From Tannerella sp. (GTDB lineage Bacteria; Bacteroidota; Bacteroidia; Bacteroidales; Tannerellaceae), in NCBI GenBank assembly GCA_031263835.1, contig JAISEZ010000187.1:1-9037 (forward strand): a stretch of 9,037 bases of DNA, given 5' to 3'. The notes under the pieces were generated by a model. That model was given only the letters and a program-made list of their open reading frames with translations. It was not told where the DNA came from and did no database searches. Made by a program: the position numbers and the translations under genes. Shown in pieces: positions 1 to 7,288 of this stretch; the first letter of the stretch is position 1, and every line of letters starts with the position of its first letter.

Positions 1-1728
1 GAAACAGTGAGAAAAAAAGCCTGCGTGTGGCAGGGAAAGGAGTATGACCGGGAGACGCGTGAGCAGGTACAGGTCATGCTCGACCGGGAAGACCCGACCG
101 AACTGATCGAGGCTTTCTACAAAGACCTGGAGTTCGGGACAGGCGGTTTGCGGGGCGTCATGGGCGTCGGAAGCAACCGGATGAATAAATATACGGTCGG
201 CGCGGCCACCCAGGGACTGGCCAACTACCTGCTGAAGGAATTTGCCGGCCGGTCGCAAATCAAGGTAGTCATCGGACACGACTGCCGGAACAACAGCCGC
301 CTGTTTGCGGAGATTTCAGCCAACATCTTTTCGGCCAACGGCATCAAGGTCTATCTGTTTGACGACCTCCGTCCCACGCCCGAAGTGTCCTATGCCATCC
401 GCAGGCTGGGCTGCCAGAGCGGCATTATCCTCACCGCCTCCCACAATCCGAAGGAATACAACGGCTACAAGGCCTACTGGGACGACGGCGCACAGATGAT
501 CGCCCCGCACGACAAGAACACCATCGCCGAAGTCAACCGAATCCGGAGTGCCGGCGACATCCGCTTCAAGGGGAAAAAGGAACTGATCGAACTCATCGGC
601 AGCGAAATGGACAGGCAGTACATCGCCGGTTTGAAAGCCGTTTCGCTGTCTCCGGACGCCATCCGCCATCACCGCGACATGAAGATTGTTTACACCCCGA
701 TTCACGGCACGGGCGTGCGCCTGATACCGGCGGCGCTGGAGGCGTTCGGTTTCGCGAACGTCATTCACGTACCGGAACAGGACGTGGTCAGCGGCGACTT
801 TCCGACCGTCGTCTCGCCCAATCCGGAGGAACCGGCGGCGCTGGCCCTGGCCGTCGAAAAGGCGCGGGAGACAGAGGCCGAACTGGCGCTGGCGTCCGAT
901 CCGGACGGCGACCGCATGGGTGTTGCCCTGAAAAACGACGCCGGCGAATGGACGCTCCTCAACGGCCATCAGACGGCGCTGCTGCTGGTATATTACCTGA
1001 TTGCGCGATGGAAGGAAACCGGCAGGCTGCAGGGCCGGGAATACATCGTCAAGACAATTGTCACGACCGAAACGATACGTGCGGTGGCCGAACAGAACGG
1101 CGTGGAAATTCACGACGTTTACACGGGTTTCAAATGGATTGCCGACATCATCCGCCGTCAGGAAGGAAAAAAGACCTTTATCGGCGGAGGCGAAGAGAGT
1201 TACGGATTCCTCTGTGAAGACTTCGTGCGGGACAAGGACGCCGTTTCGGCCTGCTGCATGATGGCGGAAGCGGCCGCCTGGACGCGGGACAGCGGCAGGA
1301 CGCTCTACCGCCTGCTGCAGGATATTTATCTGGAATACGGATACTCGAAGGAGGTCAGCCTCTCCATTGTAAAACAGGGCAGGAGCGGCGCGGAAGAAAT
1401 CGAAGCGATGATGAAAGGCTATCGCGAACATCCGCTGACCGAGATTGCCGGTTCGAAGGTGACGCTGATGCACGATTACGTCTCGCTGAAGGGATACAGC
1501 TTCGCGGACGGCGAGGCCTTTTCGCTGAACATGCCGACCACGTCCAACGTGTTGCAGTACTACACGGAAGACGGCACAAAAATATCCATCCGTCCGTCGG
1601 GCACCGAACCGAAAATCAAATTCTACTTCGAAATACACCGGCGCATAAAAACAGTCGAAGACATTGCCGGCGATGAAGCTGCCGACCTTCGGCAAATCGA
1701 ACAGATCAAAGCTTCGCTGGGACTTTAA
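1..1728 (+). CDS. Phosphoglucomutase/phosphomannomutase (alpha-D-phosphohexomutase), 5'-truncated
   Basis: Cytoplasmic enzyme interconverting hexose 1- and 6-phosphates (glucose and possibly mannose), feeding sugar-nucleotide and polysaccharide synthesis. The hallmarks of the family appear in order, numbered from the in-frame GTG at base 7: the phosphoserine loop TASHNP with Ser145, the metal-binding loop DPDGDR at 298-303, the sugar-specificity loop GGGEESYG at 393-400, and the C-terminal phosphate-binding loop RPSGTEPK at 529-536. The long form, about 575-580 residues with an early GTGGLRGVMG segment, resembles the PGM2/PgcA branch. The frame is open to the left edge, and homologues as I recall them carry a few more residues before the WxxxxYDxET segment, so the true start probably lies just outside the window and GTG at base 7 is an unlikely start. 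The stop lies 28 bp before the next gene on the same strand. Function is confident; preferred substrate is not determinable. Confidence 0.93.
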   Translation, partial: ETVRKKACVWQGKEYDRETREQVQVMLDREDPTELIEAFYKDLEFGTGGLRGVMGVGSNRMNKYTVGAATQGLANYLLKEFAGRSQIKVVIGHDCRNNSRLFAEISANIFSANGIKVYLFDDLRPTPEVSYAIRRLGCQSGIILTASHNPKEYNGYKAYWDDGAQMIAPHDKNTIAEVNRIRSAGDIRFKGKKELIELIGSEMDRQYIAGLKAVSLSPDAIRHHRDMKIVYTPIHGTGVRLIPAALEAFGFANVIHVPEQDVVSGDFPTVVSPNPEEPAALALAVEKARETEAELALASDPDGDRMGVALKNDAGEWTLLNGHQTALLLVYYLIARWKETGRLQGREYIVKTIVTTETIRAVAEQNGVEIHDVYTGFKWIADIIRRQEGKKTFIGGGEESYGFLCEDFVRDKDAVSACCMMAEAAAWTRDSGRTLYRLLQDIYLEYGYSKEVSLSIVKQGRSGAEEIEAMMKGYREHPLTEIAGSKVTLMHDYVSLKGYSFADGEAFSLNMPTTSNVLQYYTEDGTKISIRPSGTEPKIKFYFEIHRRIKTVEDIAGDEAADLRQIEQIKASLGL

Positions 1729-1756
1729 TACGTATCAATTCAATAATTACAGAATA

Positions 1757-3820
1757 ATGAACAAACTGATTCTCTGGTGCACCCTTGTCTGTCTGTGTGC
1801 ACCGCTTGCGCTGAAGGCGCAGCACAATGCCGGCGGGCAACGCGATTACCTGGCCGTGGGCCGGGACATCCTCAACCGCAAGCTCGAACATCCCTACCTG
1901 CTGTTCGACAACCGAAGCAAACAGGCCATCCTGGACAGGGTGAAAAACGAACCCGAATATGCGCAGATTATGGACCTGCTGCTTCAGGAAGGCCGCCGCG
2001 TCATGCTCAACCGGGTGGAACCCGAACGTCCGTACAACGATCCGGCCTCACGCTACCGCGAAACCAGCTACTGGGAAACCTATCTGGGCTTTTACCTGCA
2101 CGGGTCGCAGCTGCTCGCCTTTCTCTACCAGATGACCGGCGACGAGGCGTATGCACAAAAGGCCTATCTCTATGCCGAGAAGCTCTGCGAGATGGAAGGC
2201 TGGGCCGCCGGCGCCCACCGGTTCGACATCATCTATCCGCGCGTATGGCCCTACGGCGCAAAGGATGATCAGGTCGTCTTCACCTTCGACATTGCCACCG
2301 GCGACTGCGCCCTGGGGCTGGCGCTGGTCTATGACTGGATTTATCCGGTGATGACCGGGGATCAGCGCAACCGCGTGCGAAGCGGACTGCTTGAGAACGC
2401 CATCCTTCGCGTGCGCGGAAATTATGAATACATCTGGTGGGCGGAGGCCTACAAGTGCAACTGGGCAGCCATCTGCCACGGCGGGACGGGCATGGCGGCG
2501 CTGTCGCTGCTGACCGAAGACCCGCAGCTGATCGACGTCGTCGCCCGCAGCTGTGAAGGGTTCGAGAAGATGATACGCAACTATGGCGACGACAACGGCT
2601 GGGCGGAAGGACGCCAGTACTCCGTTTACGGCATCCGTGACGCGATCGCCTTTCCCGACGCCCTGAAGCGGCTGACGGACAACAGGGTCAACCTGTTCGA
2701 CGTGCCGGGCTGGAAACATCCGGCCGACTTCGCCCTTTTCGCCCTGACCGGCGCCTTCAACGACGGCTCTTCGTCCGGCCCGATCGGATTTTCCTATACC
2801 TATAACAAACTGATTGCCGAATCGCGCGACGAAACGGCCATGTATTACCTGCAAACCTACCTGAGCGGCGAACACCGTCACCGGAACATGTGGGAACTGA
2901 TCTGGCCGCGGCCGACGGACGTCAGGGCCGTGAAACCGGCCGTCGCTTCCAAATATTTCCCCAGCATCGAATGGGGATTCATGCGCAAAGACTTCGGAGA
3001 CGAACACCTGCAGGTCGCCCTGAAGTGCAGTCCCGCCGACGACCCGCACCACGGCCATCTGGACGCCGGCACGTTTATCCTCACCTGGAACGGCGACATC
3101 TTCGTCGGCGAAGTGGAACAGCGTTTCTACGACCAGTTCTTCTTCAACGACGTGCGCTTCGATTACCTCTATGTACGGAGCACCGGTCACAACGTCGTAC
3201 AGGTGAACGACGAAGAGCAGTACATCGCCAAACGCAAGGACCAGCCCTGGCAGGAAGGCGTCGGCGGGAAGATCGACCGTTTCCACATCTCGCCGGAATA
3301 CGATTACGCCGTCATGGATCCGACCAAAGCCTACCCCGGCAAGCACCTCAAAAACTGGAAGCGTACGGTGGTACTGGACAAGGAAAACAACATCGCCCTG
3401 CTGCTCGACCGCATCGACTGCGCCCGGGGCGACAGGATAGACCTGCTGTTCCATCCCGTTGCGAAGGCGGAGGTGAACGGCGGCCGGACAGCCGGCTTCA
3501 CCGGCAAAACCGGCGGGACGCGCATGGAGATGCAGCCGCTCATCAATACGCCGTATGACCTGACCCTGCAAACGCAATACACCGTCCGCGTGGTAAAGAG
3601 CGACCCCGTACAGGCGATTCCCTGCCTTTTCACGACCCTGAAGGCGCCTGCCGCCCGGACAGTCGTCGGGACGGTATTCTATCCGGACGAACTGAAAAGC
3701 GGCGACCCGCAGCAGTTCATACTCGACGAAAGCGGCAAAAACCCCGTCATCCGTTACACCGTCAACGGCAAAACGTATGCGTACGAATTTGCGGAAGACA
3801 GCGTGAGCCGGAGAGAATGA
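1757..3820 (+). CDS. Secreted heparinase II/III-family protein (putative polysaccharide lyase)
   Basis: Predicted exported protein of 687 residues. The chosen ATG gives a typical signal peptide (MNKL, a hydrophobic run, then LALKAQ with cleavage near residue 22). The frame is open about 90 bp further upstream, but that start would lie inside the preceding gene and bury the signal peptide. The N-terminal half (about 30-400) is helical with aromatic-rich segments, as in the alpha/alpha toroid of these lyases. It contains NWAAICHGG at 235-243 and EGRQYSVYG at 284-292, which are candidate positions for the catalytic His and Tyr. The C-terminal half holds the family signature HHGHLDAGTF at 431-440, then a beta-rich region. 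Substrates known for the family include heparin/heparan sulfate, alginate and other uronic-acid polymers; none can be assigned here. No SusC/SusD partner or sulfatase is visible. It is probably read through from the mutase gene, as no promoter is evident in the 28-bp gap. A degenerate non-lyase member is possible. Confidence 0.82.
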   Translation: MNKLILWCTLVCLCAPLALKAQHNAGGQRDYLAVGRDILNRKLEHPYLLFDNRSKQAILDRVKNEPEYAQIMDLLLQEGRRVMLNRVEPERPYNDPASRYRETSYWETYLGFYLHGSQLLAFLYQMTGDEAYAQKAYLYAEKLCEMEGWAAGAHRFDIIYPRVWPYGAKDDQVVFTFDIATGDCALGLALVYDWIYPVMTGDQRNRVRSGLLENAILRVRGNYEYIWWAEAYKCNWAAICHGGTGMAALSLLTEDPQLIDVVARSCEGFEKMIRNYGDDNGWAEGRQYSVYGIRDAIAFPDALKRLTDNRVNLFDVPGWKHPADFALFALTGAFNDGSSSGPIGFSYTYNKLIAESRDETAMYYLQTYLSGEHRHRNMWELIWPRPTDVRAVKPAVASKYFPSIEWGFMRKDFGDEHLQVALKCSPADDPHHGHLDAGTFILTWNGDIFVGEVEQRFYDQFFFNDVRFDYLYVRSTGHNVVQVNDEEQYIAKRKDQPWQEGVGGKIDRFHISPEYDYAVMDPTKAYPGKHLKNWKRTVVLDKENNIALLLDRIDCARGDRIDLLFHPVAKAEVNGGRTAGFTGKTGGTRMEMQPLINTPYDLTLQTQYTVRVVKSDPVQAIPCLFTTLKAPAARTVVGTVFYPDELKSGDPQQFILDESGKNPVIRYTVNGKTYAYEFAEDSVSRRE

Positions 3821-3828
3821 TGAATGAT

Positions 3829-3923
3829 TATACTGCGCACGGGCTGAAATTGTGAGATGAAAGCGGTCTCCGGAATCCGTTCCGGACTCCAACTTCATCT
3901 CACAATTTTACGTGTGCAGTATA
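3829..3923. terminator. 95-nt imperfect palindrome downstream of the heparinase-family gene
   Basis: Long inverted repeat starting 8 bp after the stop codon. The outer arms TATACTGC (3829-3836) and GCAGTATA (3916-3923) match exactly. The middle arms AAATTGTGAGATGAA (3847-3861) and its complement (3894-3908) match over 15 bp, and the inner arms TCCGGAA/TTCCGGA (3869-3875 and 3880-3886) close on a 4-nt loop. Short unpaired stretches separate the three stems. The position suits a transcription terminator, but no T-run follows, so it could instead be a mobile palindromic repeat or an RNA-stabilising hairpin. The palindrome itself is certain; the role is inferred. Confidence 0.5.
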
Positions 3924-4006
3924 GTAGACAGTAGAATGGTAGCAGGCAGGTTCGCCGTATGACAATCGGGCTTTGTATGAAACCGTGACTTTATTCTACT
4001 GAGGTA

Positions 4007-4039
4007 TTGTCTGGAAATGTACTGTTTATTTCCAGACAA
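4007..4039. repeat. Perfect hairpin, 12-bp stem and 9-nt loop
   Basis: TTGTCTGGAAAT (4007-4018) and ATTTCCAGACAA (4028-4039) are exact reverse complements around a 9-nt loop, in a stretch without a gene. No T-tract follows on either strand, so a classic terminator is not supported. It might be an inverted repeat from a lost element or a protein-binding site; no function can be assigned. Confidence 0.5.
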
Positions 4040-4127
4040 AATGCCTGACTGCTAACTGCTGATGGATGCATTTCAATTTGTCGCATCACGCCGTAGGCGT
4101 AGCCTGTGAATCCCGGTGGGCGGAAAA

Positions 4128-4357
4128 ATGCATCTTGTTCTGCCGGACTCGACCGGCTTTCCGGCCGCCGGCGGTTCGCAGTATCTGGCCGTTCTGTCCA
4201 ATGTAGCCTGGACAGTAATACAAAGTTGCTGAACCCGGAGGCGACCGCGCTGGTCGCTGATTTGCTGAGCCGTTTCGAACTGGAGATAATGCCCAGCGGC
4301 GTGTTTATTGCCCGCGGCAGCAGCGGGTGGACGAAAAAAGCAGTGGTTAATGATTAA
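4128..4357 (+). pseudogene. Possible BACON-domain remnant broken by frameshifts
   Basis: No intact gene is present, but three reading frames in succession give pieces resembling one BACON domain, a beta-sandwich module common in secreted Bacteroidetes carbohydrate-binding proteins. In the frame of the ATG at 4128, a segment reads FPAAGGSQYLAVLSNVAW, matching the first half of such domains (an alternating Gly/Ser-rich strand, then SNxxW), and stops at 4230-4232. The frame at 4234-4257 gives PGGDRAGR, like the central P-x-G-G loop, and 4282-4299 gives GDNAQR. A third frame from 4295 gives SGVFIARGSSGWTKKAVV, like the closing strands, and ends at 4355-4357 inside a tandem repeat. The frame changes suggest decay of a fragment, not a working gene. 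The assignment rests on remembered family patterns and the segment is short, so it is tentative. An open frame from GTG 4106 covers the same region, but its first half shows no such resemblance. Confidence 0.35.
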
Positions 4358-4378
4358 TGGTTAACGGTTAATGGTTAA
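4344..4378. repeat. Five-unit 7-bp tandem repeat (TGGTTAA type)
   Basis: Five consecutive 7-bp units read TGGTTAA, TGATTAA, TGGTTAA, CGGTTAA and TGGTTAA. Each unit carries an in-frame or near-frame TAA/TGA. It directly follows the possible BACON remnant and lies 6 bp before the REP-like cluster. Such short repeats can change copy number by slippage; no role is visible. Confidence 0.8.
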
Positions 4379-4383
4379 TGCAC

Positions 4384-4479
4384 GTAGGGGCGAACCTGTG
4401 TGTTCGCCCTGTATGTAGGGGGTGGGCCTGTGTGTTCGCCCCGCATGTAGGGGGGGCGAACACACAGGTTCGCCCCTAC
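4384..4479. repeat. Cluster of three REP-like palindromic elements
   Basis: Three related units of about 26-28 bp lie side by side. Unit 1 (4384-4409) begins GTAGGGGCGAACC and folds as GGGGCGAA-N8-TTCGCCC. Unit 2 (4415-4442) is a diverged direct copy with a damaged left arm. Unit 3 (4453-4479) is an inverted copy of unit 1, identical over 26 bases. Each of units 1 and 3 can form its own small hairpin, or the two can pair into one long stem around unit 2. The layout is that of REP/BIME-type repeats, usually spread by RAYT-like transposases encoded elsewhere. Similar GTAGGGGCGAA repeats occur in many bacteria as far as I recall. Open frames across it are artefacts. Confidence 0.75.
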
Positions 4480-4503
4480 CGCCCTAAAAAAACGGATGCA
4501 CCC

Positions 4504-4536
4504 TTTTCCTTATTTGCACCGTTTTGCATACCTTTG
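4504..4536 (+). promoter_or_regulatory. Bacteroidetes-type promoter of mtaB
   Basis: TACCTTTG at 4529-4536 is a full match to the Bacteroidetes -7 element TAnnTTTG. At the expected 21-nt spacing lies TTTT (4504-4507), a weak -33 element (consensus TTTG). Transcription would start near 4543, about 13 nt before the ATG at 4556. This placement argues against an upstream in-frame ATG at 4496, which would precede the transcript. Confidence 0.6.
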
Positions 4537-4555
4537 TCGCAGAATTATTGCTCGG

Positions 4556-5866
4556 ATGACAGACCATTCTATTTTCAAAAACAAGGTGGCCGCCTACTAT
4601 ACGCTGGGATGCAAACTCAACTTTGCGGAAACATCCACCATCGGAAGGGAACTGGTTTCACACGGTATCCGGACAGCCCGCAGCGGCGAGAAAGCGGATA
4701 TTTGTGTGATTAATACGTGTTCCGTGACGGAACTGGCCGACAAAAAATGCCGGCAGCTGATTCGCCGCGTCCATAAACAGCATCCGGAAGCGTTTGTCAT
4801 TGCGACCGGCTGCTACGCACAGCTCAAACCGGAAGAAGTGGCCCGTATCGAAGGAGTGGATTTGGTTTTGGGGGCTGCGCAGAAAGCAAACCTTACACAG
4901 TACCTCAATCAGCTGGAACATAAACGTATCGTCACTTCACCCGTCAAAGAGCTACGGTCGTTCGTGCCTTCGTGCTCGGCAGGCGACCGGACGCGCTATT
5001 TCCTGAAAGTGCAGGACGGATGCGACTATTTCTGCTCCTACTGCACCATTCCTCTGGCCCGCGGACGCAGCCGGAACGGAACAGTCGCCGAACTGACGGC
5101 GCAGGCCGAACAGGCGGCGCGCGACGGCGGAAAAGAGATTGTGATTACGGGGGTCAACACGGGCGACTTCGGGAAAAGCACCGGAGAAACATTCCCGGAT
5201 TTGCTGCGTGCGCTGGACCGGGTGGAGGGAATCGCCCGCTACCGCATCTCGTCCATCGAACCGAACCTGCTCACGGATGAAGTCATTGATTTTGTATCGC
5301 ACAGCAGGCGTTTTGCGCCGCATTTCCATATCCCGCTGCAAAGCGGAAGCGACGAGGTGCTGAAGCTGATGCGCCGCCGGTATGACACCGCCCTGTTCCG
5401 CCGCAGGATAGAGACGGTCAAACAGCGGCTGCCCGATGCGTTTATCGGCGTAGATGTGATTGTGGGTTTCCGGGGAGAAACGGACGCCTGTTTCGAGTCT
5501 TGCCGCACGTTCATCGAATCGCTGCCCGTCTCGCAGCTGCATGTGTTCAGCTATTCCGAGCGCCCCGGCACACAGGCGCTCAACATCATGCCCGCGGTCA
5601 GTCCGGCAACCCGACATGCGCGGAGCAAATCGCTGCTGGATGTTTCCGAACGGAAATGGCGCGGGTTTTACGAAACGCAGCGGGGACGCAGCGCCGAAGT
5701 GCTGTTCGAACATGCCCGGAAAGGAAAATTCATGTACGGATATACCGCCGGTTATGTTAAAACGGAAGCGCCTTATGACGAGGCCCGCATCAACCGGATT
5801 TCCGCCGTCAGGCCGGACGGATGGAATGAAGACCATACGGCGCTGACGGTTACTTTTTTAGATTAA
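4556..5866 (+). CDS. mtaB: tRNA t6A37 methylthiotransferase MtaB
   Basis: Radical SAM enzyme that converts t6A to ms2t6A at position 37 of tRNAs reading ANN codons; cytoplasmic. The 436-residue protein has the methylthiotransferase layout: an N-terminal domain with YTLGCKLN (Cys19), NTCSV (Cys55) and TGCYAQ (Cys86), whose three cysteines bind one iron-sulfur cluster, then the radical SAM core with DGCDYFCSYC (Cys156, Cys160, Cys163), and a C-terminal region after about 370 in the place of the TRAM domain. The TLGCKLNxxE start and overall length separate it from MiaB and RimO. The ATG at 4556 is preferred over ATG 4496 because homologues begin close to this point and the likely promoter lies between the two. 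The stop is only 5 bp before the acyltransferase ATG, so the two are probably co-transcribed. Confidence 0.93.
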   Translation: MTDHSIFKNKVAAYYTLGCKLNFAETSTIGRELVSHGIRTARSGEKADICVINTCSVTELADKKCRQLIRRVHKQHPEAFVIATGCYAQLKPEEVARIEGVDLVLGAAQKANLTQYLNQLEHKRIVTSPVKELRSFVPSCSAGDRTRYFLKVQDGCDYFCSYCTIPLARGRSRNGTVAELTAQAEQAARDGGKEIVITGVNTGDFGKSTGETFPDLLRALDRVEGIARYRISSIEPNLLTDEVIDFVSHSRRFAPHFHIPLQSGSDEVLKLMRRRYDTALFRRRIETVKQRLPDAFIGVDVIVGFRGETDACFESCRTFIESLPVSQLHVFSYSERPGTQALNIMPAVSPATRHARSKSLLDVSERKWRGFYETQRGRSAEVLFEHARKGKFMYGYTAGYVKTEAPYDEARINRISAVRPDGWNEDHTALTVTFLD

Positions 5867-5871
5867 AAGCC

Positions 5872-6765
5872 ATGAGACAAACTGTTTTATACGCAATTCT
5901 CCTGCTGTGGGCAAAGTCCGTTGCCCTGTTTCCCCTGCGCGTGCTTTACGTGTTTTCGGATGTGCTTTGCTTTTTTATCCACAGGGTCATACGGTACCGG
6001 CTGAAAGTCGTTCGCCGGAACCTCCGGAACGCATTCCCCGACCAGACGGACCGGGAACGGCGCCGGACGGAACGCCGCTTCTACCGCCACTTTGCCGACT
6101 ATATCGTCGAAACCGTCAAGCTGGCTCATATTTCACAGGAAGAGGTGATGCGCCGGGCGCGTATCAGGAATCCGGAAATCATCAGGCCCCTGCTGGCACA
6201 GGGACATACGTGCCTTATCCTGCTGCTGGGACACTACGGGAACTGGGAATGGTTCACCGGCGCCACGCCCTTTTTCGGCGGCGAGGTGCAAGTCTTTCAG
6301 ATATACAGGCCGCTGAAAAGTCCGGCTTTCGACCGGCTGTTTCTGTTCCTGCGCGGCCGGTTCCACGCGCGCGGCATCCGGAAAAACGAGGTCATTCGCG
6401 AACTCATCCGCCTCCGCCAGGCCGGGACGCCAAGTCTGGTGGTTTTCATGGCCGACCAGACGCCCAGCAAAGCGAACCTCCACTACTGGACGACGTTTCT
6501 TCATCAGGAATCGGCCATACTGACCGGGCCGGAACGCATCGCTTCCAGACTGAATCTTCCGGTGATTTACGTCGATGCGCAAAAGGTCAAAAGAGGATAC
6601 TATACGGTTGATTTCGAGCTGATGACCGACCGTCCGAAAGAAATGCCCGAACACTGGATTACGGAAGAATACGCCCGCCGGATGGAACGCAGCATCCTGC
6701 GCGACCCGGCCTACTGGCTCTGGACTCACAAACGGTGGAAATACAAAAAATCAATGAGCAAATGA
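5872..6765 (+). CDS. Lipid A late acyltransferase, LpxL/HtrB family
   Basis: Inner-membrane enzyme adding a secondary acyl chain to lipid A (or a related lysophospholipid-type acceptor) at the cytoplasmic face. The 297-residue protein has one hydrophobic N-terminal segment (about 5-38) followed by the basic YRLKVVRRNLRNAFPD stretch usual in this family. The catalytic HX4E motif is seen as GHYGNWE with His121 and Glu126, and a conserved MADQTPS follows near 198. Length fits the Bacteroidales members, which as far as I recall generally carry one such gene. It follows mtaB after 5 bp with no clear Shine-Dalgarno sequence, suggesting coupling. The last codons lie inside the 88-nt palindrome shared with the convergent gene. 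The acyl donor and exact acceptor position cannot be read from sequence. Confidence 0.88.
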   Translation: MRQTVLYAILLLWAKSVALFPLRVLYVFSDVLCFFIHRVIRYRLKVVRRNLRNAFPDQTDRERRRTERRFYRHFADYIVETVKLAHISQEEVMRRARIRNPEIIRPLLAQGHTCLILLLGHYGNWEWFTGATPFFGGEVQVFQIYRPLKSPAFDRLFLFLRGRFHARGIRKNEVIRELIRLRQAGTPSLVVFMADQTPSKANLHYWTTFLHQESAILTGPERIASRLNLPVIYVDAQKVKRGYYTVDFELMTDRPKEMPEHWITEEYARRMERSILRDPAYWLWTHKRWKYKKSMSK

Positions 6766-6840
6766 GAGAATGTGACCATGAGACAATGAATCAGTGCATT
6801 CTTTCATTGCCTCATTTGCTCATTCTCACATTTGCTCATT
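6753..6840. terminator. Bidirectional terminator-like palindrome between convergent genes
   Basis: Two 38-nt arms (6753-6790 and 6803-6840) pair without gaps at 32 of 38 positions around a 12-nt loop. The outermost 12 pairs (AATGAGCAAATG) are exact. The left arm contains the last codons and stop of the acyltransferase (6763-6765). The right arm contains the end of the opposing DUF4252 gene (stop at 6826-6828). The right arm is itself a tandem repeat of AATGAGCAAATG. The position suggests a shared terminator for both operons; neither side has a long T-run. Confidence 0.65.
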
Positions 6841-7284
6841 GACTAATTCCTGAATGTCTTTCAGTGTGAAGTCGCCGGTAAGCTGAATCACGGTGAAGCT
6901 GCTGTCGGCGTCGGCCAGCACGAGCAGTTCACTTATCCCGTCGCCTTTCACACCGGAATAAAACGTGACGCGCGTTTGGCCGTCGCGAATGCGCATCAGT
7001 TCCTGACGTTCGCTTTGAACCGGCTGCGAGAAATCTTTCCGCATCAGGGAAATCTGTTCCTTCCCGGCGCTGCTGATTAACCGGAACGACTCCATCTTCC
7101 CTTTCAGGCGCGACAGGTTCACGCCCGCATCTTTTATCTCGGGCATCAGTTGAAACATCGCTTTGGAGATGTAGATGGAGGTGACGTTGTCCATGTCGGC
7201 GTATTTTTCAAACAGTCTGTCCTGCGCGAAACCCGCCTTTGTGCACAGCAGGCACAGTACGATTAGCACATGTTTTGCTTTCAT
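6826..7284 (-). CDS. DUF4252-family secreted protein, last gene of the ECF operon
   Basis: 152-residue exported protein of unknown function. The ATG (7282-7284) is preceded at 7 nt by GAGGAG and opens a clean signal peptide (MKAKHVLIVLCLL...KAGFAQ, cleavage near residue 20-21); the open frame only extends a few codons further to a TTG. The mature part shows the DUF4252 pattern: an early VTSIYISKAMFQLMP segment, a middle with alternating charged and aliphatic residues, and a closing ISELLVLADADSSFTVIQL-type strand pair ending in LKDIQELVNEQM. There is no convincing lipobox, so it is probably a periplasmic or surface-associated soluble protein. It follows the membrane protein gene by 4 bp. It shares the C-terminal pattern (GDxIxEL...LxG...QELVN or EQLVN) with the first gene of the operon but is otherwise clearly diverged. 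The family assignment is from pattern memory. Confidence 0.8.
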   Translation of the reverse strand: MKAKHVLIVLCLLCTKAGFAQDRLFEKYADMDNVTSIYISKAMFQLMPEIKDAGVNLSRLKGKMESFRLISSAGKEQISLMRKDFSQPVQSERQELMRIRDGQTRVTFYSGVKGDGISELLVLADADSSFTVIQLTGDFTLKDIQELVNEQM

Positions 7285-7288
7285 TCTG

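Noticed and set aside
316..1695. 459-residue antisense open frame opposite the phosphohexomutase gene
   Set aside because: Same reason: it mirrors a well-supported gene and shows no domain.
2048..3898. 616-residue antisense open frame opposite the heparinase-family gene
   Set aside because: Opposite a gene with clear family motifs; long antisense frames are common in GC-rich coding DNA and it resembles no protein.
4106..4357. 83-residue open frame from a GTG
   Set aside because: No ribosome-binding site, composition of shifted GC-rich DNA in its first half, and ends inside a tandem repeat; better read as part of the possible broken remnant.
4496..4555. Upstream ATG at 4496 as the mtaB start
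   Set aside because: The likely promoter lies downstream of it and the extra 20 residues do not look like the family N-terminus.
4378..4713. 111-residue open frame over the palindrome cluster into mtaB
   Set aside because: Its first half is translated REP-like repeat (GANLCVRPV type) and its second half overlaps mtaB in another frame.
4952..5836. 294-residue antisense open frame opposite mtaB
   Set aside because: Shadow of the radical SAM gene, with no start signal or recognisable motif.
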